A stretch of 64,000 nucleotides of DNA from Liquidambar formosana (GCA_039720395.1 CM077829.1:19307114-19371113); one strand, 5' to 3'; shown: positions 1 through 12,600, counted from the stretch's first letter. Numbers and translations are program-made. Notes: generated by a model from the sequence alone, not told the origin.

Positions 1-240
1 TGTTTTTTTCCCTCTAGTGTTCATGTGACATAATTTTAACTACTTTTTAAGAATAAATTTTAACATGGCCGGACGTGACCAAAGCCAGCAGTTGATAGGT
101 CCCCTCTAAACATTTTAAGTGTGAATCAACTCGATTCAATTAAATCTAACCATTCAATTTGAAATTCTTTTCTCAAAACATTCCAAAAGTATTTTCTATA
201 CACGTACATATATATACACACACTTCATTTTGTCCTTAGA
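1..240. repeat. 3' flank of a C-type TLP unit (unit boundary repeat)
   Basis: This sequence matches 27350-27560 and 58592-58790, which lie about 600 bp downstream of C1 and C2. The window therefore opens just downstream of a further C-type gene that is outside the window. No coding signal is seen. In unit 2 the stretch is itself tandemly repeated with a period of about 208 bp (27364 and 27572). Confidence 0.7.
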
Positions 241-357
241 TTTTATGATGAGTTCCCGATGATGAGGTACGTGAGATGTTTATTGTCAATATGGATCTCT
301 TTTCTGCGAGCAAAATAAGCAATTGGGTTAGGTGCATATATATGTATGTATATATAT

Positions 358-1540
358 GTACATAAGACTAATTGGGTAGAGTCCTTCCTATACACCCTTT
401 TCACCATTTTCATTCCCTCTCAATTGTATTCATTGTCTTCAACTAAAGTCTTCTTTATATAGGCTCACATTTACCTAACATTTGAAGTTGTGATAAATTC
501 ATATCCTATTTAGCAAGTGGTGTATCCACCATTTATCTGAAGAGATTCATCCATAATTACCAAGTGGTGTATCCACCATTTATCATAAGTGATTCATCCA
601 CCATTTATCTTAAGTGATAAAAATCTGATGCTGTTTTGCTTCAAAATAACTGTCAACTTCACTTCTTTTGACTGTCAACTTATGTCAAATTGACTGATAA
701 CTTCACTGTTTCAACAACAACTTTTTTTTTATAGTGAGAAATGCACTCCAAGAAAGGATAGAAGTGAGGAATGGTGGGGGGATTTAGGAAAATGGGAGAT
801 GTGTAAGATGACAAAAATAAAAGAAGTGGGGAATGATGAGGGAAATTAGGTAAGCAAATAAGCTTACATTTTGATTCTTCCCTATAAATAGCAAGAGTTT
901 GGAAGAGTTCAAGGAGACCAAAAATTGAGAGGGTCAAGATGGAATGCTGAGATTCTGAGAGAAAATATAGAGAAAGAGAGATTGGGGAGGAGAGTTTTTG
1001 TAGGGAAAATACTAAAAAAGAGAAAAGTTGCATTAAGAGAATATATAAGAGAGATGACTTGTGAGGAAGGGAAATAACTTGCTTGGCTCAACGAAAGGAC
1101 GCTGCCAGATTGACAGTAGATCGACCTGAGGGACGGTTTGAACACCAACCAATTTTTTTTTGCAAAAGGTATGAATTTATATTTGATAGTAGAATTATAT
1201 AAATTGTATTTATTGTTTATTTAATTAATATATCATTTGTGTGTGTTTTAATTATTGCATGATATATAGGTAATGGAGATTAAATTAAAATATTAAATAT
1301 GGTCAATGAATACAAAATGAGGGTTGGTTTATTACCGAACATTGTTGAGTGTCTAACACCTTCTCAACATGTACCCTAACTCCAAACTTTTTTTTGGTCA
1401 ACAAAATTGGTCATAGACCCTTTCAGGTGGCAACTCTTATTCATATGCTAATCCTCTGGGGTTAGCACCATCAACAAAAACAAAAGCAGATAAAATACAA
1501 GTAAAAGCGAGTGCATGGTGAAAATCGGTGCGTTCACAAT
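358..1540. mobile_element. Possible solo LTR or LTR-derived insertion
   Basis: This stretch is present only in unit 1; units 2 and 3 have a foldback element at this place. Its right part has the look of a plant Ty3/gypsy LTR end, with a run about leaving off at ...GTGCGTTCACA followed by an AT repeat. TATA-like boxes occur near 453 and 883. A short direct repeat built on CCACCATTTATCT occurs at 519-615. The left end and the target duplication are ambiguous because the flanks are AT repeats. Two open frames on the minus strand here show no recognisable protein. The LTR call is inference. Confidence 0.3.
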
Positions 1541-1839
1541 ATATATATATATATATATTATGATGATAATCAGGTAAGCACGTGGTAATATAACTTATAT
1601 CAATACTTGCATTGGGAGCAGGTAATCACATGGTAATATATATATATATATATAGAGAGAGAGATTAGATGCTACAAGCCTAAAATCATTATTACAAAAA
1701 AAAAAAAAAATGTAAACTCATTTTTAATGCATTTGATCTATAAATTGAGATCTATCATGTCGTTAGTCTCGATCACTTTTATTTGTGGTGATAGTGTACA
1801 TTTTTATATGTATGAGACAAAAGTCTATAGTCAGGGTAA

Positions 1840-1985
1840 AAAGCTAGCTTAGTGGCATCTGTCTCATTTGTTATGTGAGTAATCTTGAATTCAAATTTAT
1901 AAAAAAGCATTGATGCCTATTCATTGATATTAAGGGGGATTTAGGGATATAAGTAGGTTTTATCGATCGTCAAAAAAAAAAAAGA
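1840..1985 (+). mobile_element. tRNA-derived SINE-like element, unit 1
   Basis: It starts with a pol III A-box-like TAGCTTAGTGGC, has a B-box-like GAATTCAAA about 40 bp later, and ends in a poly(A) tract after ATCGATCGTC. The same element sits at the paralogous place in unit 2 (28640-28790) and unit 3 (59700-59840), so it was inserted before the units were duplicated. Related diverged tails occur at 9735-9855, 36540-36655, 8070-8220 and 34870-35030. The SINE class is inferred from the A/B boxes and tail. Confidence 0.45.
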
Positions 1986-2198
1986 AAGAAAAAACGTCTA
2001 TAATGGAAACTATATGGAAGTAAAATCCTTCCCTTTATCCTCTCATGATATGCCACGGCCAAAAGATGTGATGGTTTGATACTAACATTCCATCCATTTC
2101 TCCCTCGAGACTTTTCAAGTCTCTACAATCCATCAGTTTCTTGATGGTCAGATTCTTACTGTGGAAGGAAATTAGTACATTTACATGTGAGAGAGCTA

Positions 2199-2202
<4 letters not shown>

Positions 2203-2245
<43 letters not shown>
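2203..2245. repeat. (CT)n microsatellite
   Basis: An uninterrupted CT run of about 21 units. The paralogous places at 29010-29022 and 60070-60085 carry far shorter runs, so this locus has expanded in unit 1. Confidence 0.95.
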
Positions 2246-2247
<2 letters not shown>

Positions 2248-2259
2248 TTAATTTAATTT

Positions 2260-3410
2260 CTTTTTCAAAAAAGGCTATCAAAGGGTGCTCGAATTGGTAC
2301 ATTGACAAGCTTTCCTAATTTTAGGAAATATTGCATGAATTCATATCGTTGGGAATTGTACTCTACAACAAACCCCTCATACAAAATTTTATTAAAAATG
2401 TCACTTGATTTCACCGATTAAAGTTTGAGGATCTAGCTTTCTGCATTGTGCAATAATATATTCCTCATTAAATTTTGTTTAGCATGTATATATAGACTCA
2501 GTTTTAATGAGATAGGGGGAATATCGGAGTACATAGATCAATAGGCCTACCCACTATCTCTAAAGTCTTCGTCTTTAGGTCCAGCTAAGTGATATCGTCA
2601 TATTTGAGAAATTGTGTCTTTTTTATGACGTAATTAAAACTATACACCAATCATTTTAATTACATATAAACATAAACATATGCTCAAACTTCACCAAGCA
2701 ACTTTCTTGTCTGAATTACCCCTAGACTAAAATTCCCATCAACATGACTAAAACATATGCTCTATATATCAGTACTGTTAAAGCAAACAACATTGCACTT
2801 GCTATTAAAGGTGATTGTGGATGCACTAATCTTTCCACAAATTCGAAACTTTTTTACATGGGTTTTACATAGGTTCATAACTATTCAATTGTATGTGTGT
2901 TTGAGAATAAACTAAGAAGTAGTTCAAAAAAAAAAAAAAAAAAATCAACAAATTTAAACTGGAGCCTCAGAATTTATAGAATTTTCATTAATAATTTCTC
3001 AATTAAATAAGAGGGTTACATTTTAGCCATCCATACGTGACACTGCTGCTTCTTTGCATGGGAACATAGGGGGAAAATTCCAAAGCCAAATAGAAATTGC
3101 CTAGTGGGTGGCCAAAGTCAAAGTCATTGTAGATGAAGTCCTTATGATGGGCCCTGAAAATATTGAATGCTTAGGATTTTATTGACTGTTCATATATCTT
3201 ATATATTCCAAACATTAATATCCAATGCTCCTCCATCTACCATATTAAATTGTGAGGGCCTAGGTTTGAGGGATTATATATGATATATGTAAGTGCAAGT
3301 GGACATTTTTTATAATTATTATTATTATTTTTTTTTTTTTATCAACGAAGAGAGGATTAATATTAATAAAAGAAACATGAATTTAGAAGACATGAGAGGA
3401 GTACTGAAGG
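2260..3410. repeat. Intergenic block X, unit 1 copy 1
   Basis: Non-coding. It matches 5400-6520 in the same unit, 29060-30765 in unit 2 and 60110-61560 in unit 3. Landmarks are the stretch around 2300-2400, the ATGAGATAGGKGGAATAT motif, and a GATGGGCCCTGAAAATATTG stretch near 3150. The end at 3340-3400 matches the LINE-like tail found at 6480. No coding sequence is supported. Confidence 0.75.
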
Positions 3411-3419
3411 AGGAGGAGG

Positions 3420-3730
3420 AGGATTGACATTGTAGTTGATGTGATAGTAACCAGAATTAAGAAGACGTGAGAGAGGAAGTATAGTGTTGTAGTTTAGCTT
3501 AATATTTTAGGTTAATTTTCTCAATCACCTCACCAGAATAAAAATATTCAAATGAATTACCTCAGAGTCTGAGAATAATTTTATGGAAAGGACTGATCAA
3601 ATCATATGGTTTGATCTTCAAATCAAGTAGATATGCTTGCTTGTGAACATCCTTATAAAAAAATAAAAATAAAAATTTACTTCTAGATATCCTCGGATGT
3701 GCTGGCGTATTGGTTCTCATCTACAATTAC

Positions 3731-3774
<44 letters not shown>

Positions 3775-4130
3775 TTTAATTATAAATGAACGTGTTATTT
3801 TCTAAACAATATTATTTGACATTTCAACCCAACAATATTATAATTTTTGAAATAATAATGTATCGATCTGAATAGTCCTCACTGACCCACACAACATAAT
3901 CTTAATGAAGAAGAAAGAATTTTTTTTTACTAGAAATTCTATGTTAGAAAGTCACGTAATTCTATCTAGAAGGTAGTTACTTCTCAAACCCTCATCCAAA
4001 AGAAAAATAAGAAAGAGGCCCTATAGCCCGCTAGACTATTTAATCAATAAACCAAAATATATTTACATATTTCTAATTTCTAGTTTGAATCAAAATATCG
4101 GAGAATATGTTAGAACTTTGTGCTCACCAT
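3420..4130. repeat. Intergenic block Z, unit 1
   Basis: Non-coding sequence that matches 62235-63340 in unit 3 except for a MITE insertion there (62827-63224). Unit 2 lacks the block. A long AT microsatellite is at 3734-3769. Nothing coding is seen. Confidence 0.7.
3734..3769. repeat. (AT)n microsatellite
   Basis: A run of about 18 AT units inside block Z. The unit 3 counterpart near 62555 has a short T/A-rich stretch instead. Confidence 0.95.
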
Positions 4131-4282
4131 ATATGTGCAAGCACTTAAAAAACTATGCAAATATATTTACCCGTATAATTTGCACAATTTTTCTTTGCAC
4201 TTTCACCGTTTTCCATGCAATGGTCATATCATTAAATGCAACTTAACATGTGCCCTTAGAACACAAGTTTAAGAAAATCCTC

Positions 4283-4314
<32 letters not shown>

Positions 4315-5030
4315 GTATATATGTTATTGAACTCATAATCTAACTTTATTTTGGTTGACTCTCAGTCTTTTTTTTTTTTTTTTTTGCATTTTATATCTCA
4401 TAATAAGGGGTGGCAGTGTGGCATGCACAATACACGAACGGTGAATTTGAGCCCTAATCCTATTGATTACTTGGCATTATTAAATTTTTTGATCTCTAGG
4501 AATGGGAGTCTCGTAAAAAATTAGATAATAAAAAACAACTATATTTATTAGTAATAATTGAATGGTATAATTGCCAGACAGCTTTTTATTTATTTAAATT
4601 GATGAATGTATTTACATGGACTGAGGAAGTCTCCAAATGGCTTTAATTTTGTCCTAAAATCATAAGAAACATGGTCTATATAGTAAAATAATAGATATAA
4701 TTATCTAATCTTTAACAAACTCAAAAAAATTATATAAAAAGATAAGAAATTATATTATAAAAATTATAAATTAGATCTTGATTTAATAAAATCAAGATAT
4801 TTTAAATATTGGCAATAATATTATGAAAGGGTAAGTCGAATTGTTAACAATACAATTAAGAGTATTTTAACATAAGTATAATATGGAATATGTCAAATAC
4901 GTCAAATATAAGTTTGCTTAAAAAAAAACGAGTATTTTTAATTATGTTTGAACTATGTACAGCAAACGGGAGTTTTTTTGAAAAATACATACGTACATTT
5001 ATTATACGGATATAATACGAATATTTACTA
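4131..5030. other. Unassigned AT-rich intergenic DNA
   Basis: About 900 bp with an AT microsatellite near 4285 and a T run near 4370. I see no open frame, no terminal repeats and no match elsewhere in the window. Confidence 0.5.
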
Positions 5031-6520
5031 ACTATGATATAGACCCAGTTTTAATGAGATAGGTGGAATATTGTAATGAGATAGGTGGAATATTGGAGTA
5101 CATAGATCAATAGGCCTTCCCACTATCTCTAAGTTTGCTTGACTTTGAATTGTTTTCGTCTTTAGGTCCAGCTACTCATATTTGAGAAATTGTATCATAT
5201 TAATGATGCCTTCCCACTATCTCTAAGTTTGCTTGACTTTGAATTGTTTTTGTCTTTAGGTCAAGCTAAATGATATAGTCATGTTTGAGAAAAGCTAGGT
5301 GCAATAAATTGAGCTAGTCGATTTACCATTGAGCCTTTGGATGGACTAGAAAAAAATGTGGCACATTAACAACCTTAGACTGGATAGGACTGGACTGGTA
5401 TTAAATTGGAGGGAATTCGAACCCATCAAGGGGTGCCTGCACGCATTGGTACATATATTGACAAGCTTTCCTAATTTTATGAAATATAGCATGAATTCAT
5501 ATTGTTGGGAATTATACTCTACAACAAACCCCTTATACAAAATTTTATTAAAAATGTCACTGAGATTTAATTACACTACACCGATTAAAGTTTGAGGATC
5601 TTTCCACAATAATATTCCCCATTAAATTTTGTTTAGCACATATATATGAACCCAGTTTGAATGAGATAGGTGGAATATTAGAAGTACATAGATCAATAGG
5701 CCTTCCCACTATTTCTAAGTTTGCTTGACTTTGAATTGTCTTCGTCTTCAGGTCTAGCTAAATGATATAGTCATATTTGAGAAATTGGGTCATATTAATG
5801 ACCGACGTAATACACATGATTGTAGTCACCACCCTCTTATAAAAATCTCTTCTTTTATTTTTTTTGGTACCTTAAGAGGGATTCAAATCCTTAACCTATT
5901 CTAATACTATATACCTTTCATCCCACTCTCCCTCATCACGCCCCAATGGCTTCTATTAAAAATCCTTCTCACTATCTGACAAACATCACACTACTACATT
6001 CACATTTTGAGCCCATATATCTCACTCCCAATTAACATTACGCTATTTAGTCATATGTGTGTAAGAATAAACTAAGAAGTTCTTTATTACAAAAAAAATG
6101 TTCAAAAGGAAAAAAATTCAACAAATTTAAACAGGGGCCTCAGAATTTGTAGAATTTTTATTAATAATTTCTCAATTAAAGAAAAAGGTTACATTTGAGC
6201 CATCCATACATGATACTGCTGCTTCTTTGCATGGGAACATAGGGGGAAAATTCCAAACAGAACTTTCCTAGTTGGTGGCCAAAGTCAAAATCATTATAGA
6301 TGAAGTCCTTATGATGGGCCCTGAAAGTATTGAATGCTTGGATTTTATTGACTGTTCATATACCTTACTTTCAAACATTAATATCCAATGCTTCTCCACA
6401 TATCTACCTATATTAAATTGTGAGGAACTAGGGATGATGGATCATATATGTAAGTGCATGTGGAGATTTCTTATTTTTATTATTATTTTTAATCAACGAA
6501 AGGAGGATTAATATATTAAT
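5031..6520. repeat. Intergenic block X, unit 1 copy 2
   Basis: A second, full copy of block X. A subrepeat around the words GGTGGAATATT and CTTCCCACTATCTCTAAG recurs at 5045, 5085, 5210 and 5660, so the block has itself expanded locally. Short open frames here (for example 5356-5595) are not conserved between copies and are rejected as genes. Confidence 0.7.
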
Positions 6521-6665
6521 AAAAGAAACATGAAGCAGAGAACTCCCATACAAGATTCCAAAACAAGAACAAACCAACCCCAAAAAACAGAGGAACCTCA
6601 CCAAAACAACCCAAGAAGCAGAGCTGCAATAAAGGAGCTAGAAAACACATATCAAATTATCCTCG
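6480..6665 (-). mobile_element. LINE-like 3' end fragment, unit 1
   Basis: On the minus strand this reads as a T-rich 3' untranslated tail that ends in CCTTTCGTTGATT followed by an A-rich AAAAATAATAATAAAA tail, the usual look of 5'-truncated plant LINEs. Copies are at 33265-33475 and 61555-61745. No reverse transcriptase is retained. A + strand open frame here (6530-6931) is rejected. Classification is inference. Confidence 0.35.
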
Positions 6666-6948
6666 GTTTTTCTTCAACTCCAAATTACCGTATAAAACCA
6701 CAATCAGAATGTATGTGTTTCTTTCTATTGACACATCAGTATATATATATATATATATATATCTTTCTCATTCTTGATTTTGTGTCAATACGTTGTTTGA
6801 ATTATATATATACGCTTATATACCTATTTGTATATGGATATTATTTTATTTTTTTTAAAATGGGGTGGGGGTGCCATGGGCCCCCTCGGTTTGAGTGTGG
6901 TTCTGTCATTGGACTGGAGGTAGAAAATTAGCCTTTTTGGGGAGCCAG

Positions 6949-7069
6949 GATCCTCTGCTTGGATACTTGGAAAATTTACTGAAAATTTCAGCCTTTATCC
7001 CTTAAATGTGTTTATTTTTTTAAACCGTTAAATTATCCAAGCACACCCGAGCACCCAAGCAAAGGATCT
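6949..7069. mobile_element. Short MITE (GGATCCTCTGCTTGG termini), copy 1 unit 1
   Basis: A ~120-bp non-coding element with inverted ends: GGATCCTCTGCTTGGATAC on the left and a matching inverted CACCCAAGCAAAGGATC on the right. It is related to the element at 7635-7796. Both are present at the paralogous places in unit 2, so they predate the unit duplication. Confidence 0.55.
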
Positions 7070-7634
7070 TTGGTCCTTTTTTGTGGGGTAGTAGAGAAGT
7101 CAACACTATCGAAGACTAGATTTATCAATAACATCTTCTCATAAAATATTAAAAAAGTTTCTCTGAAAATTAGAATTCCAAATCTAATTGCTTTTATTTC
7201 TATAATCAAGATTAGTTAGGAAATCAACAACTCTATTTCCTTCTCTATAAATATAATTTATTTTAATTCCATACCTATACTTCCAGATAATCATAATGTA
7301 ATAATTTAAAATATTATAAATGTTCCAAGGGCAACTTTTAAACTTCGCCAATACTAGCTATTAATGATTTAAAAAAAAAAAAGAAAAGAAAAAGAAGCAT
7401 TTGAAGGTAAAGACAATAACTCACTAAAGAAAGGGATTGTTCTTCGTAGTTCAAGGGGCAATGTATGTGTAATTTGTCCGGAAAAAATTAGGGTTAAAGG
7501 TTAAAAAATAAAATGGGTTTTGACTTGTAACTTTTGTGGGAGTCAAATTAATAAGTTAATTCTCTTCGGAGCAATTTTTTTTTTTTTTTGGAAGAATCAA
7601 ATTTCCAAGTATTTAAAAAGTTAGAACTAAAAGT

Positions 7635-7796
7635 GATCCTCTGCTTGGGTACTTGGGTTCATCCAACGGTTCTAAAAATTTCCACTTTTATCCCATAAAT
7701 ATTCTTCTTTATTTTTTTATTTTTTATTATTCTTATTATTATTATTATTTTTTTTTTTGTAACCGTTAGATTACCCAAGCACCCAAGCAGAAGATC
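7635..7796. mobile_element. Short MITE (GATCCTCTGCTTGGG termini), copy 2 unit 1
   Basis: A ~160-bp element with inverted ends GATCCTCTGCTTGGGTACTT and GCACCCAAGCAGAAGATC. The middle is a T-rich run. It is the same family as 6949-7069. Confidence 0.6.
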
Positions 7797-7913
7797 CTTG
7801 CTAACTAGAAGCTAGAAAACAAAAGATGAGACTTTTTGGAGGGCCAATTTTTAAAATGATCAAATTTTGGAGGGTCAAATTTTTAATTACTAAAAAATTT
7901 GTATGCAAAAATA

Positions 7914-7953
<40 letters not shown>

Positions 7954-8564
7954 TAGAGGGACGTTTTACCCCGTCTTGCTCCACCTCCTCCCTCTACCCA
8001 TGTGGATAATAGCATTGTGTAACATAATATAGTAGTATCAATGGTTCCTAACTCAAATCAAGTTGATGCTATGATAGGTTGAGAGCCTAGTAATAGTCTC
8101 ATCATTTGTTGAGTGAGTAATTTCAGTCAAGTTCAAGCTTTTGGAAAATAATTTATACCCATTTATTGATAATAGGAGAGTTTGGGGTGATGAAGTCGGG
8201 TTAATTGCTACCTATGACTTAATTAATGGAATCTGGGTGGGGTTGGGGGGGTAGAGTTTAGAGTGTAAAGGTCTAATCCCTTCCACTGTAACTTGAATTT
8301 ATAAACTCTTTTTTTTTTAAAAAAAAATTCAATATCCATTACAATGCTTGATAGTTGATACAGATTCTATATCATAATCTTTACATGTTCTCAAATTGTT
8401 TGAGTATCTTAATTGATGGGCTGTGACCTGTAATCGACGCAATGGGAACTTCCATTTCTCGACGCAACCTGTGGTAAGTCACCAAGTCAAGTCTATCAAA
8501 ACCTGTTGAAATTTCTTCTCACATAAAAAAACATGGAAATTTGTGGCATATGGTGCCAAACCAC

Positions 8565-8586
8565 AGCCGCCCCACATCTATAAATA
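8565..8586 (+). promoter_or_regulatory. A1 promoter: GCC-box and TATA box
   Basis: AGCCGCC at 8565-8571 is an exact GCC-box, the known ERF-binding element of ethylene/jasmonate-induced pathogenesis genes. It lies 8 bp before TATAAATA at 8579-8586, about 90 bp before the ATG at 8674. The same pair occurs upstream of A2. Function is inferred from the motif only. Confidence 0.7.
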
Positions 8587-8673
8587 GCCCCATTAGTCAT
8601 ATGCTATCAACGTGCCAAACAAACACAAAGCCCATATACCAGCTTTCTCACTTTTTTATACCAATAGTCCATT

Positions 8674-9356
8674 ATGAGTTTCACTCGTAACCTCTCCCTT
8701 TTCTTCACCCTTTTCCTTACCCTATACGTCACCTTCACCTATGCAGCCACCTTTGACATTGTAAACCAATGTTCCTACACAGTCTGGGCCGGTGCCTCTC
8801 CAGGGTGGTGGCCGACAACTCACCACTGGGCAAACCTGGACCATCACCTGTGAACCCCGGCACGACCATGGCTCGAATTTGGGGCCGGACAAATTGCAAC
8901 TTCGACGCCAACGGAAAAGGCGGGTGTGAGACCGGTGACTGCAATGGGGTCCTAGAATGCCAAGGCTATGGTTCACCCCCAAACACCCTAGCTGAGTTCG
9001 CATTGAACCAGCCCAATAACTTGGACTACGTGGACATTTCTCTGGTGGACGGATTCAACATCCCCATGGACTTTAGCCCAACCACCAGTGTGTGCCGTGG
9101 GCTCCGATGTAGCGCTGACATTAATGGACAGTGTCCAGCAGAATTAAAGGCCCCCGGTGGCTGTAACAATCCATGCACAGTTTTCAAGACCAATGAATAT
9201 TGTTGCACTGATGGACCTGGAAGCTGTGGGCCAACACCATTATCTCGATTCTTCAAGGAAAGGTGTCCAGATGCTTACAGCTACCCTCAAGACGATCCAA
9301 CAAGCCTCTTCACTTGCCCTGCTGGTACCAACTATAGGGTTGTGTTCTGCCCATGA
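8674..9356 (+). pseudogene. A1: A-type thaumatin-like protein, two frameshifts
   Basis: The sequence is about 99% identical to intact A2 (35480-36160) and would encode the same 226-residue secreted PR-5 protein. Two single-base insertions break it: one in 8801-8803, within the GASPGGG region, and one at 8849 (an extra T) in the TWTITVN region, 48 bp apart. The frame is lost between them and never rejoins the signal peptide frame. The ATG at 8674 opens the signal peptide; the downstream frame from about 8850 to the TGA at 9354-9356 keeps the REDDD region and the cysteine pattern. Promoter and polyadenylation signal (AATAAA 9437-9442) are intact. The insertions could be real decay or uncorrected sequencing errors. 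Confidence 0.85.
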
Positions 9357-9436
9357 GGCGCTTTGGCTCCACAGGATATACTATTTGTAGAAGAGAATAA
9401 GTGCTTTACAAGTTTCAACTTGTCCATCATGAGCAC

Positions 9437-9442
9437 AATAAA
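9437..9442 (+). terminator. Polyadenylation signal of A1
   Basis: AATAAA 81 bp after the stop codon, conserved in position in A2. Confidence 0.6.
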
Positions 9443-9879
9443 TTAGTGCACATATTAGTGTTGTGCACTGTGCACATGTTTTGTTACCATATGGGGTTAT
9501 TATTAAGCTGGCAGTACGTAATTTGATTTCCAGCAAAGAATAAACGGAAAATTGACACTTATTAGGCATAATTTTGGCTCTTCTTATACACTGCTGGATT
9601 CATTATATTATCATGGTTTTTGAATTTTCGTTTTATAGTTCAGATCAAGTACTGCAGAAGCTAGTTAACTGTTTTTGGTAACATGGATTAAAACTTCAAA
9701 TAATAACACACTCAAAATTTTACGCGCACTTGTTTAACAAGCAATCTTCCTAGGATCAAACTTATGGAGAAGCATTAATTGATACCCATTTGTTGGTATC
9801 AAGGGGAATTTTGGGTATATGTATTCTATCGATTGTAAAAAAAAAAAAAATAAAATAAAATTGGTGGACTTGAACTGAT

Positions 9880-10068
9880 ATAGTCGTTCACTAAAATAAA
9901 ATTTTTTGGAAAAACATTTTTATACAAAACTGTTCAAAATTATGTTTTTTTAGTAGACAACGCGACCAATTTGTATGAAAACATTATATATTTTTCATAT
10001 AACCTTGAAAAGTTTGAAATAAGTCGAGGTTGGAAAGGAAGTCCTGGGGTGCCAATAGGGACCGGCCC
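9880..10068. mobile_element. Truncated Mutator-like MITE, unit 1
   Basis: It has the inner sequence of the MITE family at 29247-29643 (the GTTCAAAATTATGTTTTTT and TTATATATTTTTCATATAA words) and the right end GGGGTGCCAATAGGGACC, but no left half. It is shared with unit 2 (36690-36870). Confidence 0.5.
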
Positions 10069-10149
10069 TAGTTTGTAAGATTGGGCTTAACAATTGTATT
10101 GTTGCTCGAAAACTTGGCACTGATAAGCCTGGGCTAGGTATACATGTTA

Positions 10150-10539
10150 GGGGATGGCTATTGCTACCCCTTAATTTTATTTGTACCCCCATTTATTTTA
10201 ATTTTTCAAGGTTTATGAAAAACTTTAAAGGTTTTTATGAAAACTGATTGTGTTGTCCATTAGAAAACATCATATTGAAAATTTTGCTAGAGAAAATTTT
10301 TCCAAAAATTATCTTTTAAGTGAACTTTTTCGCCAAAAACAAAAGAGACTGTAAATGACCAAAAAGTCCACTGAAACGATAGATTGTGATAAAACTATCT
10401 TATGTAAAGTTATTCAAAATGATGTTTTTTAATGAATTTCATAAACAATTTTTGTAAAAACTTTATATATTTTTCATAGAACTTTAAAAATTAAAATAAG
10501 TAGGGATGCAAATAAAATTGAGGGGTGACATAGCCGTCA
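10150..10539. mobile_element. Mutator-like MITE with long inverted ends, unit 1
   Basis: A ~390-bp foldback element. The left end GGCTATTGCTACCCCTTAAT pairs with the right end (…ATTGAGGGGTGACATAGCC), and the inverted match continues inward for about 90 bp. The flanks TACATGTTA and TATATGTTA are a 9-bp target duplication with one mismatch. The same insertion is in unit 2 (36956-37345), so it predates the unit duplication. It has no coding capacity. Confidence 0.75.
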
Positions 10540-12600
10540 TATATGTTATTATGCAGCAAAAGCCCATGACAATCAAGAGGCAATGCATGTGCAAGAATGA
10601 ACGAAGTCATACATGGAATGGGTCCAACCATTAGTGTAATCAAGTTAACAATTTCCCATGACAATCAGAATGACCCCATTCCAAGAAGGCATATGTATAC
10701 CTTATATTTTTGTTTCTTATCAGTCAAACCCCCTTTTAGAATTGTTCAATTATTGGTCATGATCTCGAATTATATAAAATATCAGAGACTAGTTCTAGTT
10801 TGGTACGTTGCTCAATGAAATTGAACTTTGGAAAATCTAACAGTTTTCCCATTTTGCCAAAAAGAAAAAAAAAAAAAAAAGAATAGAGATATTCCTAACA
10901 GTACTTCAAAATGAAGCTCAGCTGAAAATTAAAGCAAGAAAACCAAACTGAATAAATTTTTTTTAAAAAAAAAAAAATTAAAATTGAAAGTAACTACATG
11001 GCCGAAATGGATAAAGAAAAAGAAATTGACCGTGTAGTTACATGGCCTAACAAGATAAAGATTGACCGTGTGCCATATTTGTGCCGATAATTGAGGGGGC
11101 TGACACTAGTTGGAGTTATTAACCAAAAAAAAAAGAAGATGACTGCAGCATGAAATTAAAACTCAGACGCAAACGAAAACTACCGGCCATCAACACCAGT
11201 TCTCTCTCTTTCCTGGAAAACTAAATTCTGGCAGTCAGTTTTGTTAAATGCTTTGCATGGAAAAAAGAAACAGAAGAAAGAAAAAGAGAGAGAGAGAGAG
11301 AGAGAGAGGAAAAATCCAAACAAAACTGCCTAAACAGTAGGCAAAAGTCATGTTCCCATTACAGCAGATGAAGCCCTTATGATGGGCCATGAAAATTTTA
11401 ATTGAAGGTTCATATTTCTGCTAGAGAAGGTCCCATTTATTCAAATTAACATTGAAATCCCATGCTTCTCTATCTACCATATTAATTAAAGTCCGAGAAA
11501 CAACGTCCTATCAAGTGCATGTAAGAATATCCTGATTTAAAATGGCATTTTTTTCTAATTATTCTCGACTTCTTGCATCAATTGAATGAAATTTATATTT
11601 TTTACGAAAAATTATTTTATGATATAATTTTAATCAAATTCACTGAAAACTTTAACGACTTTTTGTACAAATTCACAATTAGAAGATTTTTTTTTTCATT
11701 AAATAGACACATTACCTCCTTTTTTTTTTTTTTTTTTTGGGGGGGTAATTTGTCTCACGCTTACATAGTTCACATGTCCGTAAGCCCATCTATCTATTTC
11801 GTACTTGAATATCATATGAATTATATATGATATTTGTCTTACCTTGTTAGCATTTTATGTTAATGCTAAAAAATTTCATGCGATAGGTTTGGTCTCTGTG
11901 TGCCAATAGAGGTATTTAGATTTTGAATTCCCCTAATTCTTTAATACATGGATAAGACAACTATCTACTTTGCATTAATTCATGGTCATATGAAGACAAA
12001 GTCCATTAGTAATGTTATGCAAGATTACTTGTGAGTCAAATCATAATAATATATATTATGGCTCATTGGCTCTAGGACCACTTAACCTCTTTCTTTTTTA
12101 TCTTTTTCATTTTTGGGGGGATAAGCTCCAGGACTACTTAATGGAGAAGTCAGAATAGTCCTCATTGACCCACACAAATGTCATCCTTAATTCAATCTTA
12201 TCTAGAACGTAGAAATTTGAACACATGGGTTTTATAGCCCATTAGACCTCCGTTACAATGCTTGCAACTTTGCAAGGGCGAAGCCATATATGCAACAATG
12301 GGGGCCATGACAACCTTTTTATTTCAAGATTTACTGTACCCATAATAGGATTCAAATTTATTTATTTATTTATTAAGTTGTATAGATGATCACTCCAAAA
12401 TCTTCAATTTTACTTAGAATGATGGAATTTTCCTTACCAACCACATCTATTGATTTTACTCTCAAACAAAAATAAAAAAAAATAAAAAAATTTATTGCTA
12501 TACTATTTTTAATTTTTAGAATTTGGTCACACCGATTGAAAATTTCTGACTTGCGCCCATAAATGCTTGATATAGCATATAAATATGTGTGTGCACTTGT
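10540..12600. other. Intergenic DNA between A1 and B1
   Basis: Paralogous to 37346-39840 in unit 2 at high identity. It holds a (GA)n run at 11287-11309, T/G-rich runs near 11720, and no credible coding sequence. Unit 2 differs by a Tourist-like insertion (39454-39651), a 197-bp stretch at 39098-39294 and longer CT/GA repeats. Confidence 0.7.

Noticed and set aside
680..1148. Two minus-strand open frames of 117 and 79 residues
   Set aside because: They are Ser/Phe/Leu-rich translations of a GA-rich strand, overlap each other in different frames, and lie in a probable LTR.
6530..6931. A 133-residue open frame
   Set aside because: It is not kept in units 2 and 3, runs into an AT microsatellite, and lies over a LINE-like tail on the other strand.
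7826..8032. Open frame with a poly-Lys run
   Set aside because: The frame is held open by a poly(A) tract and is broken in unit 2.
8769..8850. A start for A1 at 8769
   Set aside because: This ATG is out of frame with the conserved protein there and arises only from the frameshifts.
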